From: Halisarca cf. caerulea
Lineage: Eukaryota; Porifera; Demospongiae; Chondrillida; Halisarcidae
DNA: 64,000 nucleotides
Direction: 5' to 3'
NCBI GenBank assembly: GCA_963170055.1
Contig: CAUJGJ010000313.1
Location: 2,144,201-2,208,200, forward strand
A model generated the notes under the pieces. That model saw only the letters and a program-made list of their open reading frames with translations, was not told the origin of the DNA and did not search any database. Positions 59,591 to 64,000 of this stretch are shown in pieces. The position numbers were made by a program, and so were the translations under genes. Position 1 is the first letter of the stretch. Each line of letters opens with the position of its first letter.

Positions 59591-61407
59591 AGGCTGTGGT
59601 GTACATTTTTAACTATCCTTCACTGCCTGATATGGAAGAATTAGATTGTGAAGCATATAATACATTTTATTATTGAATGTCTTCTTGGATCTACTTTGCT
59701 TTTAAACTATGCAGGTTGTATGTATAATCACATTATTTCTGTATGTACTTTTAGTAGTTTTGTCAGTAATGCTATTTTTTGTGCAATATTTATACCCCAC
59801 GGCCACTGCTTAGTCTAACAATACACTATTAGCAGCCTATGCATACATAATATTAATATTGCACAAATGAGTGTTGCATGTATAGTATATACATTATATT
59901 ATATGGACACAAAACGTGTATTTAACATGCACGTGCTATTATCACTTGATAAACCAGCATTTGCATGCATGCCTTATATAACCAAGATTCTCTGCCACTA
60001 TTAACCATCATGTATTTTTACCATACAAACTGACCTCTCTAATCCAGCGCTAGCACTGTGTGTTTTGCATTCCCCAATGGGTGCTGGATCACACAGGTTC
60101 CACTGTATATACAGCAGTGTTGGGGTCGTCGATCGAAAAGTAATCTCGTTACATATATATATTACATGTTACTATGAAAACTTGTAATGAGTTACAGTTA
60201 CATATTACTCAATAATAAATGTAACTTGTAATAATATTATACAGATTATATGTGCTCCCATAAGCTACCCCCAAGTTGCAACCCAGTGAAAATTTTAACC
60301 CTCCTAAATGTGAATATAAACATAGCATGTAGGATCATTGAATATTAGAATCAGACTTGGCCATTCATGAAACAAATGAAGTAGATTTCACAACCAAGAC
60401 AATATCTGCTGGTATACTGCAGATGTACGTAGTGCAGCCCAGAGCACTAGTAATGTGACCATATCTCACTAGCAATTCTTTGGCGTCCTTGATGACAGAA
60501 GCTCTACTTTTCCTTATAACCATTATTGTAGCCACAAACTTAGTTTTAATTATGGTAATGCATTACTTTCCCCACAGAGCTAGTTGTAATATATTACTAG
60601 TTGTAAGACAGGTATTTAGTTATATATTACTTACAATTCCTACAAAAGTAATAATAATATATTACTTTGGTATTTAGTTACCCCCAACACTGTATACCGT
60701 ACATGAGGGTCATATATATTATGCTTAATTGTGCAGGAGTACTTATGTTATTATCATTATTATTATTATTATAGGTCGTATTAGGTCAAAATGGCCCTTT
60801 CACCAAAAAGCTGCTGCACCTGTCCGGTCGGCCATGCAAGCAGTACAGTATACATCCCTAGGTAAATATAATATCACATGCACATCCATGCAGGCATTAC
60901 AGTGGTGCATGGTGGCCATGGAACATGTACATGATGGGGGGGATGCGCGTGGCAAATGAATACATAATTGCAGCATCAAACTTTTTCATAAAATTTTTAC
61001 AATATAATTGCATGTATGACGTCATGGTAGACATGTGTGAGGATTTATATAGAATCACAATTAGTGTGGTTTCATCTTGAAATTCATAAAATTGGATAAT
61101 TTACATGCCATTTTTGGGGGCATTATTTCTTCATTATTATCATATTGCATTAATTAATTCCAGCCATTGTGAAGGCAGTTCCTCCTCAACTATATATAAA
61201 CTTGGGGGGTGGGTGGGGGCAACCACCCCACTGCATGGGCCACCACCTATGCACTATAATACATGCATGGAATTAAGTCCCTTGCATACATATATGTAGG
61301 CCCATACATACTTTACCCATGCAGAAATTACTGATTGGAAATTATTGATGTGATTCCTAAAACGATATACGCATAGCAAAGCCATATTATATTCATTCAT
61401 TGAATGC
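59591..61407. other. Convergent intergenic region between the CNBD2-like gene and PRIMPOL
   Basis: It holds both 3' UTRs, a degraded CAGT-type element near 60030-60105, the hAT-like element at 60115-60692 and AT-rich unique sequence. No extra exon was recognised. Confidence 0.55.
60115..60692. mobile_element. 578-bp non-autonomous hAT-like element
   Basis: It starts CAGTGTTGGGG and ends TTACCCCCAACACTG, with GTTAC/GTAAC-type motifs repeated inside both ends. This is the usual terminus of hAT elements (CAGTGTTGGG...GTAAC). The 8-bp target duplication is imperfect (ATATACAG versus TATACCGT). It has no transposase frame. Confidence 0.75.
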
Positions 61408-63916
<2,509 letters not shown>

Positions 63917-64000
63917 CTGCGGGACATAAGGATAAATAGTAACACATTGTACATACATGTACTTGTATTATGTTATAGAGCAACATGGTATGCTGTAGTG

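Overview
The window is animal nuclear DNA. Genes are split by GT-AG introns, the intergenic DNA is AT-rich and full of dinucleotide microsatellites and TIR transposons, and the proteins belong to metazoan families (receptor tyrosine kinase, Ig/FN3 receptors, LSM12, LTO1, GPR155/LYCHOS, V-ATPase subunit a, CNBD2-like, PRIMPOL). Fairly compact genes with very dense small TIR elements suggest an early-branching invertebrate, possibly a demosponge. The species is an inference, not something read from the sequence. No rRNA, tRNA, CRISPR array or bacterial operon was seen. All exon models were built by hand from splice sites and codon phase.

Layout: (1) 87-2227 (+), 3' end of a receptor tyrosine kinase. 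(2) 2228-8265, repeat-rich DNA with a 1.6-kb inverted repeat. (3) 8266-11977 (+) and 13964-24003 (+), two paralogous Ig-FN3-transmembrane receptors with tyrosine-bearing tails; the second has two candidate 3' ends. (4) 24818-26533 (+) LSM12, then 26735-27676 (+), a single-exon protein with a SEFIR/TIR-like N-terminus and a C-terminal death domain. (5) 28359-33928 (-) LTO1, whose 4.4-kb second intron holds a tyrosine-recombinase-like relic apparently split by a non-LTR retrotransposon relic. (6) 34160-40564 (+) GPR155/LYCHOS, divergent from LTO1 across a 231-bp gap mostly filled by a 124-bp palindrome that touches the LTO1 start codon. (7) 42596-52397 (+) V-ATPase V0 subunit a, 22 exons, with two CACGTG boxes just upstream. 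(8) 54692-59590 (+) a CNBD2-like cyclic-nucleotide-binding protein. (9) 61408-63916 (-) the C-terminal half of PRIMPOL, cut by the window end.

Functional themes: a receptor/signalling block on the left (RTK, two Ig/FN3 receptors, a death-domain adaptor), and a lysosome pair in the centre (the cholesterol sensor GPR155 beside the proton-pump subunit a). TIR elements of several families lie in almost every intergenic gap and large intron.
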